Source of the DNA: JBCDJG01 sp038748065
GTDB lineage: Bacteria; Pseudomonadota; Gammaproteobacteria; Pseudomonadales; Halieaceae
Length of the DNA stretch: 64,000 bases
Assembly (NCBI GenBank): GCA_038748065.1
Contig: JBCDJG010000008.1
Location: forward strand, 61,148-125,147
Direction of reading: 5' to 3'
Part shown: piece by piece, positions 25,234 through 35,622 of the stretch
Layout of the letters: each line of letters opens with the position of its first letter
Position numbering within the stretch: position 1 is the first letter of the stretch
Notes under the pieces: model-generated
The model's input: only the letters and a program-made list of their open reading frames with translations
Told to the model about the DNA's origin: nothing
The model's database searches: none
Position numbers and translations under genes: made by a program

Positions 25234-26226
25234 CTACTGAGCGACGATCTCAACGCGGCGATTGAGTGCTCGCCCTTCTTCGCTGTCGTTAGACGCCAGG
25301 GGGGCAGCAGGACCGATGCCAACCGCTCTCAAACGATCTACAGCCACCGCGTGTTCGTTCACCAGCGCATCAACCACCGAGGCTGCGCGCTCGCCCGATA
25401 AGCCCAGGTTGTAGTCATAGGCACCCTGACTGTCGGTATGCCCAACCACCAGCACCTTCAGCTCCGGGCTGTTAACCAGGGCCTTGGCTATTTCTGATAC
25501 GGCGTCCGTCGAGTCGGGGGTGAGGGTGGAACTGTCGAACTCGAACTGTATGCCATAGAGCGATACCGACCCGGTTCTCTGTATCTCATCGAGCATCTCA
25601 TCTGCGGAGACGAAGGTCAGTGTCGGCTCGAAGTCTTCGATCTCCAGAACCTCAAGATGAATCATCGGCTGATTTCTAATCGCCGTCATTCCGGTCACTA
25701 TGTAGGTGCTCAGCATCGAGACATGGTAGAGGGAATCTCCCTTGATGATCGTGCCGTAAAGGTAGACGGGGTCACGATAGTCACTGGGCAGAATGTACAG
25801 CGACAGGCTATTTCTGAAGGTGACAGGAATACGGTTGCTTTCTTCCCAGATGACGCCACGGGCAAGCTTGGTGTGGCAGTCTTTGCGCGAGCAAGACCAG
25901 ATCGGCTCAAACTCACCAAACTCGGCAAAGGCCAGCTCATAGTTGCGCAGGATCTGCAGTGTTGTCTGGTCAGACTGCCCCATATAGATAATGCGCGTGC
26001 GCTTTCCTTCGGGCTGGGAAAGCTTGGGCTTGGCGCCCTCCATCTCAGTGACAAATAGCCCTTGGTCGAACTGTTTGTAGTCATAGCCAACAATGTAGGT
26101 ACCAGTCACGCGAGGCATCTCCGCGTAATCGCTACTACCGGGCATATCGGCATCCTGAGCAGTGGCATAGCCCGATACAACAAACGCCAGAACAAGCGTG
26201 GCTCTTACGGTCTGTATGATATTCAT
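25234..26226 (-). CDS. DUF4892-OmpA family exported protein
   Basis: 330 residues with a signal peptide ending GYATAQ. Residues about 40-210 match DUF4892 in layout (YIVGYDYKQFDQG opening, a central CSRKDCHTKLARG with two Cys, and YLYGTIIKGD). The C-terminal 110 residues are an OmpA-type peptidoglycan-binding domain: LYGIQFEFDSSTLTPDS, VVGHTDSQGAYDYNLGLSGERAASV, and ASNDSEEGRALNRRVEI, with the Asp and Arg that hold diaminopimelate. It should sit in the periplasm bound to the cell wall. It follows the kinase-like gene by 56 nt on the same strand and is probably part of that set. Confidence 0.88.
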   Translation of the reverse strand: MNIIQTVRATLVLAFVVSGYATAQDADMPGSSDYAEMPRVTGTYIVGYDYKQFDQGLFVTEMEGAKPKLSQPEGKRTRIIYMGQSDQTTLQILRNYELAFAEFGEFEPIWSCSRKDCHTKLARGVIWEESNRIPVTFRNSLSLYILPSDYRDPVYLYGTIIKGDSLYHVSMLSTYIVTGMTAIRNQPMIHLEVLEIEDFEPTLTFVSADEMLDEIQRTGSVSLYGIQFEFDSSTLTPDSTDAVSEIAKALVNSPELKVLVVGHTDSQGAYDYNLGLSGERAASVVDALVNEHAVAVDRLRAVGIGPAAPLASNDSEEGRALNRRVEIVAQ

Positions 26227-26282
26227 ACTGTTATCAGTCTCCTCTTCGGTATTTCCAAGCTCGTTTAGCTTGCATGCTGGAA

Positions 26283-29200
26283 CTAGTTTCTCGAAAGCAG
26301 CTGGTTTCTGAAGTTGGGGAAGTAGCGCTCCACCAATTCCAGATCCATATAGTTGGAGAGCCAGGTCTTTGTATTGGCGTCGTAGTACACGTAGTTCTTA
26401 TGTTCGAGCATCTTTTGCATGAAGAAATCGGCGTCAAGCCACCTGCCCCAGCGATCTGGGTCGATCAAGAGACTCTCCCGCCTCAAACTATTCACACCAT
26501 GATTCCCGGTGCTCATCTGGTCAATGATCCTCCCCAGTCCCAACAGGTCTTCGGTTGGAGAGCCAAAATCATGAATTCGATCCAGATCTAGCAGGCCCGC
26601 CTCCCAATACAGCCCCCTGCGAAAGAAATACACATTGCCCAAATGGACGTCCTCCCAGATCAGGTTTGCCTCCGCAAGCTTCTTGAATAACCTGAGCATG
26701 GCGTGCTGGTATGCACGAGGCAGTCTCTTCATCTGAGGATCCAGTCCGGCGATCTGAAATCCCCTCATCACGTAACCACTCGCGCTTGTTTCCGAGCGCA
26801 CGCGCCGATACTTGATGGTCCTGGCGCCATCAGGGAGTCGCTCCTGTAGAGCGAAGACCAGCTCATTTCCCTTAGTGGATCCAAACTTCCTGAGCGTTTG
26901 GCGACCTTTTCCCATAACAGCGAGGTGCGGGATATCTGCCGCGGCCAGCTTCTGGGAGGTTTCAATCGTCTGCTCGACATCCTCAATGGCCTGGTCGGGG
27001 CCCTTTCTGGCTTTATACAGTTTCGCAATGACATCGCGCCGCCCCTGAATCTCATGGACCACCGCGGCAGAACCTTCACCAAGACGAGCGCCAAGCGCCA
27101 GTGATTCTTGTTGACCGCCGGCGGCATTCCTGGCGTCGAGCTGTAGGCCGTCCCCGCTTTCTCCGGGGAACCACAAGGGGCGCTCTGTGGTGATGACTCT
27201 CTCATCATCCAATACCGTACCCATCTCCTTGAAGCGGCTAACCTCCTCATCCCACCACCTCGCGCTATCCAGGTTCCGAAGCTGAATTTCATCCTGCAGG
27301 GCCTGCCCCACTCGCTGCGCCCTCGTCAGCAGACCCTCGGGCAGAAAACGATTGAACGCTGCCTGATCTGCTTCATCGAAGATACTCATGACCGCGATCA
27401 AGCGATCGTGCTCCTCCCGAGTGAGCAGTCGAAATGCATCCAGCCCGCCCGCTTCCACAGTGTCCAGCAGTTGGTTGAGAACCCTGGCGTCATCAATGCT
27501 CTGAATCTGCGCGGGCGTCACTAGCGCCTGTGGAGGCACCGGGATGATGGGCGCAGCCCCGTCGCTGACGGCGGGAAACATGTCCTTTATCGGCGAGCTA
27601 AAATAGGTCAGATTCTTCGCGCTCAACCTGAAGGCCTGGCCAAAGGCGATCGCCTCCGCCGAGAAGCCGATGACACCGGCTGAGATTTCTGCGACCAGCA
27701 TCCAGCCGGGCTTCTGCTTGGCAACAGCATCGTCGAATCGTTCATGCGACAACACGCCCAGCGTGCCCCGCGCAAATCTCACCTCATCTCTCTGGGCGAT
27801 GTATTGACCCCACTTGCGATAGACAGAATCGCTTAGGGCCATACTCTCGCCGATCAGCGCCGCCGCGCGAAGCCCTACAACACCCGAGTTGGCGGCATAG
27901 GGTGTCGTTCTGATCACAAAGGCGACAGCGGGCCCAGAAGCGACAACGGAAAGCCCTGTAATCACAGCGATGACTACATCCTTCTCGGCGTCCTGGAGAT
28001 CATCTGCAAACTGCAGCTCGCTGAGCTTCTGCTCGATGCTGTTCATATGATTCCGGCCCAAATCTTCCGGTACCCACCAGGTGTCATTTCCGATTGTCTC
28101 GAGCCGTACAAGATCAGGAATGATTGGCTTTTTCAGGGGCTCGACATAGGAGCCGATGATCTCCATTAACTCGCGCAGGTCTTCAACATCCGTGCCGGCT
28201 AGCTTCTCTAGAGCATCCCTGACATGACTTTCCAGGGACCTGGCGGCGGCCTGCGCCAGCGTGCTTTTGTCCTGCTCGTATCCCCCAAGGCTTTGCTGTA
28301 CAAACACCTCGGCACTGGCTGCGCCCAGGGTGCTCGCTTCGACGCCGTCGATTTCGATCGGCAGTGAAAAGATGGCTGCGTCTCTGAATCTCAGCGCCGG
28401 GCCAACCGTCTCCTCCCACCATCGATTGGCGGCATCCGGATCTGAGAGCTCACGGCTCTGAGCTTCAAGACCTGCAAGTTGATCCTCCAGCTGATTCATC
28501 AACTCGTCGCGCAGCAAGAGCATCGACGCGTAATCACCCAGGGTCACCATCACGTCTGAATTATTCCAGCTACCGCCCGCATCAATCTCACCGACCAGGC
28601 GCGTGGTGGGCGTGCTCCGATCAACCCGAATCTGCGCCATCCGTCCTGCCTCGGAGAAGGCGTTCCACCAGGAATGATCGACGTCTTCAGGTGCCCTGGT
28701 CACTGCGTAGGCTCTAACGGGCGCAACGATAGGGGTGGACACAGGCAGTGAAACAAAAAGCTCGTATCCGGCGGGTAGATTCAGCGTTTTGTTCGTATCT
28801 GCATTCATTTTCCCAATTACAGCAGCGGGCGAGCGATAGACTTCGCTGCGGAACACAATCCCTTCTGCTCCAGCCACTCGCTTCAGATTCACGCTGGAGC
28901 TGCCCTCTACACTCAGTCGTTCGGCTTGCTCCGCAACCGGGTCCCAGCGGGCTATGCTGACGTCCAAAACGTCTTGATTGATGTCGTGGTCCAGTTCAAC
29001 CTCGAAGGCGAAGTGATCGCTTTCGAAGATCGTATTGAGTGGAATAAACGACCCATCAGGTAACGCGCGCACCACGCGCAAATCGGCATAGGCCGCCGGC
29101 CGATTCGGGGAACGGCCATATACCCAGGTAACGACTTGACCTGCCAGCTTGAACTCATACACGCCGGGCATGGCGCCCTTTCTTGGACTGGCTTCGATTT

Positions 29201-30233
29201 GTACGAGATCAAATTCATTTACCAGGTCAAATGCCGTCTCAACATCGACCCCTCTGGATCGCAGCTTTCCGAAATAGACGTCACTTAATGACTCTCCCCT
29301 CCGCTGCGGCAGCTTGAAAGGGTTTGCCGGTGTGAACGTCGTCAGGATCTCATAGTCCATCCAGCCCGCTTCGAACTCCAGTTCCGGATAACGTGTTAGC
29401 TTGGCGATGCCCTCGCCCATGACATAAAGGATTCTCGGGTCCCTATGCATATTGCTGCGAACTTCCTCGGGCAGGTTGATCACCGCCCCCAAGACCGAGA
29501 TGATCCTCGAGGTACGCCTTCCTTCCACGTCGGGGTAGACGGTGATAACAGGCTCCGAATCCGGCCATTCAATGGCAAGCGGTTCAAACCACGGCGTCAT
29601 ATCCAGCCGGGCCTGCTCGCCACTGACCGGGTCAATCTCGAGTATCTTTGCACTTTTAAGAAAATCATCGAGCTGAGACGGGGAACCGGGCCCGTCTTTG
29701 ACATCGAGCACACCATCCGCGAGCTCTGCCCAGGCTTCCCATGCAAACTCCCGCTCCTCTTGCTTGGCCACGTCCAGGAAGGTGAAAGCGTGAGCCGCAA
29801 GTTCCTCCCGTTGCTGAATGAGCTTGCTCGCGATGTCCCTATAACCCGGCGCTCCCGGCACCTCATCCCGCAGCAAAGCCAGGTAACGTCTGGCGGTGTC
29901 CAACTCAAGCTCCCAGTGCAGCTCGATGACCTCCATGGCAATCTCTTCCTGCTCGGGGGTGACCAGTTGTCCCGCCCCCGGTGCGTCATTTAAGGATGCC
30001 CTGATCGCTGCCAGCTTGCGGTTAGCCTGCTCAAGCGGCCTCATGACTTCCTGGCCTTTCAAGCGACCCTCGAAGTCCCGCTCCCAAATCGATTCCGACC
30101 TCTCCAGATAGGCATCGAACACGTCGACCAGAGTCGGCAGCAGCTTCAAGAGCTCGGCATTGGTAGACTGGGCTGCTGCGGCAGCCGCCAGCCAGAAAAG
30201 CGGTAGAACGAGAACGGCGCGGAAAACGCTCAC
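26283..30233 (-). CDS. Giant exported protein with C-terminal protein-kinase-like domain
   Basis: 1316 residues, GTG start 7 nt after the preceding gene's stop. The signal peptide ends WLAAAAAAQS, so the bulk should leave the cytoplasm. Residues about 30-720 are unrecognised. Two hydrophobic helices follow in the middle (VVIAVITGLSVVASGPAVAF and ISAGVIGFSAEAIAFGQAF), as seen in pore-forming or polymorphic toxins. Residues 1045-1316 read as a kinase fold: glycine loop GARLGEGSAAVV (1048-1059), VIAKLYK with Lys1071, catalytic loop WEDVHLGN (Asp1195, Asn1200), and LLDLDRIH where the metal-binding Asp of DFG would be. All key residues are present. A kinase outside the cytoplasm lacks ATP unless it is delivered into another cell or compartment, so a secreted effector is one reading. 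I know no described family with this architecture. Confidence 0.7.
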   Translation of the reverse strand: MSVFRAVLVLPLFWLAAAAAAQSTNAELLKLLPTLVDVFDAYLERSESIWERDFEGRLKGQEVMRPLEQANRKLAAIRASLNDAPGAGQLVTPEQEEIAMEVIELHWELELDTARRYLALLRDEVPGAPGYRDIASKLIQQREELAAHAFTFLDVAKQEEREFAWEAWAELADGVLDVKDGPGSPSQLDDFLKSAKILEIDPVSGEQARLDMTPWFEPLAIEWPDSEPVITVYPDVEGRRTSRIISVLGAVINLPEEVRSNMHRDPRILYVMGEGIAKLTRYPELEFEAGWMDYEILTTFTPANPFKLPQRRGESLSDVYFGKLRSRGVDVETAFDLVNEFDLVQIEASPRKGAMPGVYEFKLAGQVVTWVYGRSPNRPAAYADLRVVRALPDGSFIPLNTIFESDHFAFEVELDHDINQDVLDVSIARWDPVAEQAERLSVEGSSSVNLKRVAGAEGIVFRSEVYRSPAAVIGKMNADTNKTLNLPAGYELFVSLPVSTPIVAPVRAYAVTRAPEDVDHSWWNAFSEAGRMAQIRVDRSTPTTRLVGEIDAGGSWNNSDVMVTLGDYASMLLLRDELMNQLEDQLAGLEAQSRELSDPDAANRWWEETVGPALRFRDAAIFSLPIEIDGVEASTLGAASAEVFVQQSLGGYEQDKSTLAQAAARSLESHVRDALEKLAGTDVEDLRELMEIIGSYVEPLKKPIIPDLVRLETIGNDTWWVPEDLGRNHMNSIEQKLSELQFADDLQDAEKDVVIAVITGLSVVASGPAVAFVIRTTPYAANSGVVGLRAAALIGESMALSDSVYRKWGQYIAQRDEVRFARGTLGVLSHERFDDAVAKQKPGWMLVAEISAGVIGFSAEAIAFGQAFRLSAKNLTYFSSPIKDMFPAVSDGAAPIIPVPPQALVTPAQIQSIDDARVLNQLLDTVEAGGLDAFRLLTREEHDRLIAVMSIFDEADQAAFNRFLPEGLLTRAQRVGQALQDEIQLRNLDSARWWDEEVSRFKEMGTVLDDERVITTERPLWFPGESGDGLQLDARNAAGGQQESLALGARLGEGSAAVVHEIQGRRDVIAKLYKARKGPDQAIEDVEQTIETSQKLAAADIPHLAVMGKGRQTLRKFGSTKGNELVFALQERLPDGARTIKYRRVRSETSASGYVMRGFQIAGLDPQMKRLPRAYQHAMLRLFKKLAEANLIWEDVHLGNVYFFRRGLYWEAGLLDLDRIHDFGSPTEDLLGLGRIIDQMSTGNHGVNSLRRESLLIDPDRWGRWLDADFFMQKMLEHKNYVYYDANTKTWLSNYMDLELVERYFPNFRNQLLSRN

Positions 30234-30240
30234 AGCCCGT

Positions 30241-31908
30241 TCACTCGCTGTCTCCTGCGTTGCCTAGACCCCAGCGCTTCTCCAGGTCGTAGCGCCAGGC
30301 GATGTCAGACATCATTCTGTTTTTTTGTTCCGCACTCCTGGGACTGGACAGAATGTTATCTCTGAGGACCGCCGTCTCATCGATGAACGCACGCATTCGT
30401 TCGGCCATGACGCTCGCGGGGCTGCCAAAGGGGCCATCGGGCGCCTTCAGCATAGACACCGACAGATACACGTTTACCTCCAGTTGATCCCACCCGGAGG
30501 ACGGAACGTCTGCAGGGCTGCCCGCCGGATACATGAGCGTCATCTCTCGAATCAGCCTATCCGCGCCCTTCTCCTGGCTGCTGGCGCTCCCCCAGTACGC
30601 GGCGTTCATCAAGCCAACCTGGCATTCGGCCCAGGCCATACTGTCCCTACCGCCACTGGGAAAGCGCCACAGATAGTCTGACAACTCTTCAAGGAAAGTC
30701 GATTCGGCCTCGCTGGCTGCGTCAAACAGCTCGGCCACTAGCTGCTGAGTGTTCTCAGTGAGGTCCACGCGATCCAGCGAGCGAGGGTCCGGCCTTTCTG
30801 TTCCTACGCAATAGGCATTAGCCTGTGCAGGCACGTAAGCCAGCTTCGAATAAACGACCGGATCGGTCAGGTCGAGCGCCCGGAGTAGGTCAATTCTGAC
30901 ATCCGCCACGTCAGAAGGATCAACCGAGGATTGAGGTTTGCCCAAGTCAAACCGTCCTTCGGGCCTGCCTTCAGGATAACGCGCCACGGCCGCCTCGAGT
31001 TCGCTCAAGTAGCGCGCTATCGCTGACGGTTCGTCCGCGGCCACCAGCAATTGCCACGCCTTGCGCACATCGGGTGGATCGTAAAGATAGCCAGCTCCCG
31101 GCGCTGCGGGCGCGATGAGGGGGCTCAGTTTTGTAGCGTTCCGCGCTTTTCGGCTTCGTTCAGACTCTGCAGCCTGCTCGCCCAACCATTCAAGGTTTGC
31201 CTGCGTCCAGGCACGCAGCAAGGCCAGTGCTGCTCGATCGAAGCCTGTTTCAAGAATACGGTTGCGCCGATTCATGGCAACGGTCCAAACCAGCTGGTTC
31301 AGGGCAATATCAAAGTTCCCAAAGTGGCCGTATTCCGACCAGGTACCGCCATGGCCTTCAAAGGCCTGTAATTCAACATCATCGTGCCGCTGATTCAACA
31401 ACCATCGAAGCCCAGCTCCCGCATACAGCAGGCCGGCGGTTTCCGCATCACCGTCTAGGATGGCATTCATCACCATCTGAGCATGCCGTCGACCACCAAT
31501 GCGAACACCCTCTGGCGGCATACCGAACATGATCGCCAGGTCACGCAATGTGTCAGGCTCGTTGACAATAGTGGCGGGGAAGTGGATGCCCAGGCTGACC
31601 GGCGGGGAAACCTCCCCTGAGGCCAGGTCATAGAACACCAGCTTGTACTCCTTGATGCCTCTCCCGGGTCGATCTGGCCACTGCTCTACGATAACTGTTG
31701 CAGAGGGGCCCAGTGGATAGTCTTTAAAAGTCTGCGGGTCGATTTGTTCCTGCAGCTGCTTGACCTGTTCTGGTCCCGCGTATGGCAGGCTCAACAAATC
31801 TGCAAAAACCGGCGTCACAATGAAAGAAAAAAAACTCGCTAGCGCCGCACATGGCCGGCGTCTGGCGGGTCGGTAGTCCATTGAAAAGAAGAGAATTTTC
31901 TTCGCCAT
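30241..31908 (-). CDS. Unrecognised exported protein, first gene of the kinase-like set
   Basis: 555 residues from the ATG at 31908, which has GGGGGAAAG before it; the open frame extends further but without such a site. A long signal peptide ends TPVFADLL. The mature protein is rich in helices with several Trp-containing segments (GLRWLLNQRHDD, TWSEYGHFGNFD, LVWTVAMNRRNRI, YLWRFPSGGRD) and has few Cys. I do not recognise any domain. It lies 7 nt before the giant kinase-like gene and is surely co-transcribed with it, so it may be its chaperone, partner or immunity-type protein. Such roles are guesses from position. Confidence 0.65.
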   Translation of the reverse strand: MAKKILFFSMDYRPARRRPCAALASFFSFIVTPVFADLLSLPYAGPEQVKQLQEQIDPQTFKDYPLGPSATVIVEQWPDRPGRGIKEYKLVFYDLASGEVSPPVSLGIHFPATIVNEPDTLRDLAIMFGMPPEGVRIGGRRHAQMVMNAILDGDAETAGLLYAGAGLRWLLNQRHDDVELQAFEGHGGTWSEYGHFGNFDIALNQLVWTVAMNRRNRILETGFDRAALALLRAWTQANLEWLGEQAAESERSRKARNATKLSPLIAPAAPGAGYLYDPPDVRKAWQLLVAADEPSAIARYLSELEAAVARYPEGRPEGRFDLGKPQSSVDPSDVADVRIDLLRALDLTDPVVYSKLAYVPAQANAYCVGTERPDPRSLDRVDLTENTQQLVAELFDAASEAESTFLEELSDYLWRFPSGGRDSMAWAECQVGLMNAAYWGSASSQEKGADRLIREMTLMYPAGSPADVPSSGWDQLEVNVYLSVSMLKAPDGPFGSPASVMAERMRAFIDETAVLRDNILSSPRSAEQKNRMMSDIAWRYDLEKRWGLGNAGDSE

Positions 31909-32095
31909 CTTTCCCCCAAATCCCCCTGATCTGAGTTGCCGCAAATGGACGCTGTGCAACCAATATAGGTCATGTTGGATACAGCTGCACACGTGCCGCT
32001 AACTGGCAAGCTTTCCCCCACAGACGCCGCATGCCGTTGGCAATCCCTGTATCATCCGGCAAGCTACCGCCTGATCGACCAACGGAGAACGCCGC

Positions 32096-32974
<879 letters not shown>

Positions 32975-33075
32975 AAGCCTCAGTTTCCAGCGCCTGACGA
33001 GAGCTAGCCTCGGAGACCCGCACCCGGAACACAGCCACCATAGACAGGCTGATTTCGCGGGGTTATAAAGATGCC

Positions 33076-34095
33076 ATGGATTCCTCGCTATCAGTTCCCG
33101 TTTTTCTCGAACCCGAGTCAACATCGGTGAGGCCGACAAGGCTGTCAATCGAACCCTGCACGCACTGCCAGCTGGCTTGCCCGGGTTGTCCGAATACGGA
33201 CCTTGGCCACCCGCCCGGCATGGGCTGGGGGCGTCTCAGATACGATGATTTCGCTGCCTTGCTCAACACGAACCCACAGTTGGACTACGTGAAGTTCGAT
33301 TGCTTCGGCGAGGCATTCCTCAACAAAGAACTCCCAGCCATGCTGGAATTGGGCGCCAAGCGAGGTATTCGGTTCAGGATCACCTCCGCCAACTTCAACT
33401 ATATCTCCGAGCAAACCATCAATGCCTTGGTATCTTGCCAGGTAGAGCGCATATCGGTCGCGATCGACGGCATCAGCCAGGCCAGCTATGGGGAGTACCG
33501 GCGCGGCGGCAATCTGGAGACGGTGCTGGAAAACATCCGCAAGCTCAATGCCGCGAAGCAGGCAGCAGGGAGCGAATTGCCGCATCTTGAGTGGCTATGG
33601 GTTGTATTCGGGCACAATCAGCACGAGATCGGTGAGGCCAGGCGCCTGGCTGAGGAGTTGGGCATGACCTTTCGCGCCAAGATGCAGTGGGACGAGAGCT
33701 ACTCACCTATCCGGGACCGAGAACAGCTGGAGCGAGAACTCGGCTGGATAGCCACGGATCGCAAAGAGCTTGCCAGCTCTACCGGACGCGACTACATGGC
33801 AGATGTCTGCCACCAGCTGTGGCTAGAGCCCAAAATCAACTGGGACGGCAAAGTACTCGGCTGCTGCTGGACCCAGGAGGGCTTTGAATCCAATGCCTTT
33901 GAGGAAGGCTACCTGGAAGCGGTTAATGGCGACAAGATCAGCTACGCTCGCGCCATGCTGCGCGGCGAAGCACCGCCCCGTGACGACATACCCTGTAGCC
34001 GCTGCCCACAGTACCTGGGTAGAGCGCGGTCGGGCACCTTCATCAGCACCGAGGAACTCGAGGCCGGACGAAAAAGTATCGGCGCACCTGGTTAG
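33076..34095 (+). CDS. Radical SAM/SPASM domain enzyme
   Basis: 339 residues. The radical SAM cluster motif is CQLACPGC (CxxxCxxC) preceded by another Cys, near residues 30-40. A C-terminal SPASM region is visible: CHQLWLEPKINWDGKVLGCCW and CSRCPQYLGRA, supplying ligands for an auxiliary cluster. Enzymes of this type modify peptides, lipids or sugars. Two glycosyltransferase genes end immediately next to it on the other strand (3 nt gap), so a role in making a modified surface molecule is possible. No precursor peptide gene was seen nearby. Substrate unknown. Confidence 0.85.
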   Translation: MDSSLSVPVFLEPESTSVRPTRLSIEPCTHCQLACPGCPNTDLGHPPGMGWGRLRYDDFAALLNTNPQLDYVKFDCFGEAFLNKELPAMLELGAKRGIRFRITSANFNYISEQTINALVSCQVERISVAIDGISQASYGEYRRGGNLETVLENIRKLNAAKQAAGSELPHLEWLWVVFGHNQHEIGEARRLAEELGMTFRAKMQWDESYSPIRDREQLERELGWIATDRKELASSTGRDYMADVCHQLWLEPKINWDGKVLGCCWTQEGFESNAFEEGYLEAVNGDKISYARAMLRGEAPPRDDIPCSRCPQYLGRARSGTFISTEELEAGRKSIGAPG

Positions 34096-34098
34096 CCC

Positions 34099-35622
34099 TC
34101 AATCCATTAGATACTTACGCGCCATGGCTCCGGGCGAGTCGCGCTTCTCAACGAGTCGATAGTTGCTGTCCAGGTAACGCAGAAATTCTGCCTCTGGCTC
34201 GAGGTGCGCTGACAGATACCAGAAACCGTTGGCCTTCTGTGCTGATAGAAAGCTCAGGAGGTCATCCACATCCTCTGTCTGGCCAGCGAGCTTTACCGCT
34301 TTGTTCGAAGAGTCGAAGGCCTTGAAGTAATAATCAAAGTACCTCGGGTTGTGGGCGTAAAAAACAATCGGCAATGGCGTTGCGGGTCCGTCTGTCTGAA
34401 GGACAAAGGCTGCAGTCTCGCGGAACTGTGTCTTTTTAATCGAGCTGTAATAGCCGCCGTCTGCGAGCAAGGCATGCGAGAAGGCAAGCAAGACGGCGAT
34501 CGGCCAAAGCGCCCCAAATACAGCAGGCTGCATCAGGCGCATGCCGCGCACGAGTATTAAGTAGCTGGGTGCGAGCAGAATAATAAGATTGCGCATGGTA
34601 ACCACCGGGTGCGACATCAGTGACTGCATGTAAGAGGCGATAAAGGGCGCGATTAGCCAAAGCAGGATGAGCAGATCCGGCTCGCTCAGCGCTTCTGGCC
34701 GCCATCCCGCCTTCGACCAACGGCGAACAAAGTGTCGGCAAAAATGAGTCAAAAACACAAGGTAGGGGACCAGGATCAACAGCATCTGCCAGCCCTGCAT
34801 CAGCGGGAATGCGAACTCGGCATAGCCCACTAGCATGCCCAGCAGGGTGGGTTCTTCTATCCAGCTGCTCGTGCGCGAAGTGAACTGGGAGACCATTGTC
34901 GGAATCCAGGGCAGGTATGCAGCGATAACCAGGAAACAGAGTAAGGACCACCTCGACAGGGCTCGAAGCCCATGGAAACACAGCGCCAAAAACGTGTAGC
35001 CCATCAGCAGCACGACCAACAGAAGGCCAAAATAGTGTAAATACGCCGTCGCCACAGCGGCGACGAGATACATTACCGCTGCAGTCTTTGACAGCGGACG
35101 GTTATGCTTCAATTCATCAAGCAACTGGACCCAGTAGTAAACCAGGGCGATCGAGCCCAGCAGCAGGAAAGCGTAAGGCCTTGCTTCCTGGCTGTAGTAA
35201 AGGGCAGGCCAGGAGAGGGCCATTAAGGCCGCGACAGCCAAACCCGTTGCCTTGTCATAGAGCCGACGGCCCAACAAGGCCGCAAAGAAGACCGCCAGCA
35301 CGCCCGCCAGAACAGATGGCGCACGTAAGGCCAGCTCAGAATCGCCAAAGCTTCGAATCTGCAGGTTCAGTAGAATGAAGTAGCCCGGAGGATGAACATC
35401 GCCACTGATTCTCCGGATCGCTTCGTCAATACCACCCACGTGGGTCCGCGCCCAACTCGAGAGCTCATCATTCCACAGCGATTCGGCGTCTAGCTCCCAA
35501 ATCCGTAAGACGGCAGAGAGCATCAAAATAGCGAATAAAACGCCGCTGAACGGTGAGAGCTGGGATCGAATGCGTGCTCCGACTGAGCTATAGCCTTCGT
35601 CGACAGGCTCAGGTGGGAGCAT
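34099..35622 (-). CDS. Dolichyl-phosphate-mannose-type (GT39/ArnT-like) glycosyltransferase
   Basis: 507 residues from the ATG at 35622, overlapping the upstream gene by 14 nt. About eleven membrane spans. The first outer loop has LWNDELSSWARTH with the acidic residue of GT-C enzymes and GDVHPPGYF, both typical of the PMT_2/GT39 group, which take a sugar from a polyprenyl-phosphate carrier at the outer face of the inner membrane. YYSQEARPYAFLLL, a hallmark of this bacterial subgroup, is near residue 155. Co-translated with the glycosyltransferase gene before it. Acceptor unknown: lipid A, a glycolipid or protein are all possible. Confidence 0.85.
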   Translation of the reverse strand: MLPPEPVDEGYSSVGARIRSQLSPFSGVLFAILMLSAVLRIWELDAESLWNDELSSWARTHVGGIDEAIRRISGDVHPPGYFILLNLQIRSFGDSELALRAPSVLAGVLAVFFAALLGRRLYDKATGLAVAALMALSWPALYYSQEARPYAFLLLGSIALVYYWVQLLDELKHNRPLSKTAAVMYLVAAVATAYLHYFGLLLVVLLMGYTFLALCFHGLRALSRWSLLCFLVIAAYLPWIPTMVSQFTSRTSSWIEEPTLLGMLVGYAEFAFPLMQGWQMLLILVPYLVFLTHFCRHFVRRWSKAGWRPEALSEPDLLILLWLIAPFIASYMQSLMSHPVVTMRNLIILLAPSYLILVRGMRLMQPAVFGALWPIAVLLAFSHALLADGGYYSSIKKTQFRETAAFVLQTDGPATPLPIVFYAHNPRYFDYYFKAFDSSNKAVKLAGQTEDVDDLLSFLSAQKANGFWYLSAHLEPEAEFLRYLDSNYRLVEKRDSPGAMARKYLMD

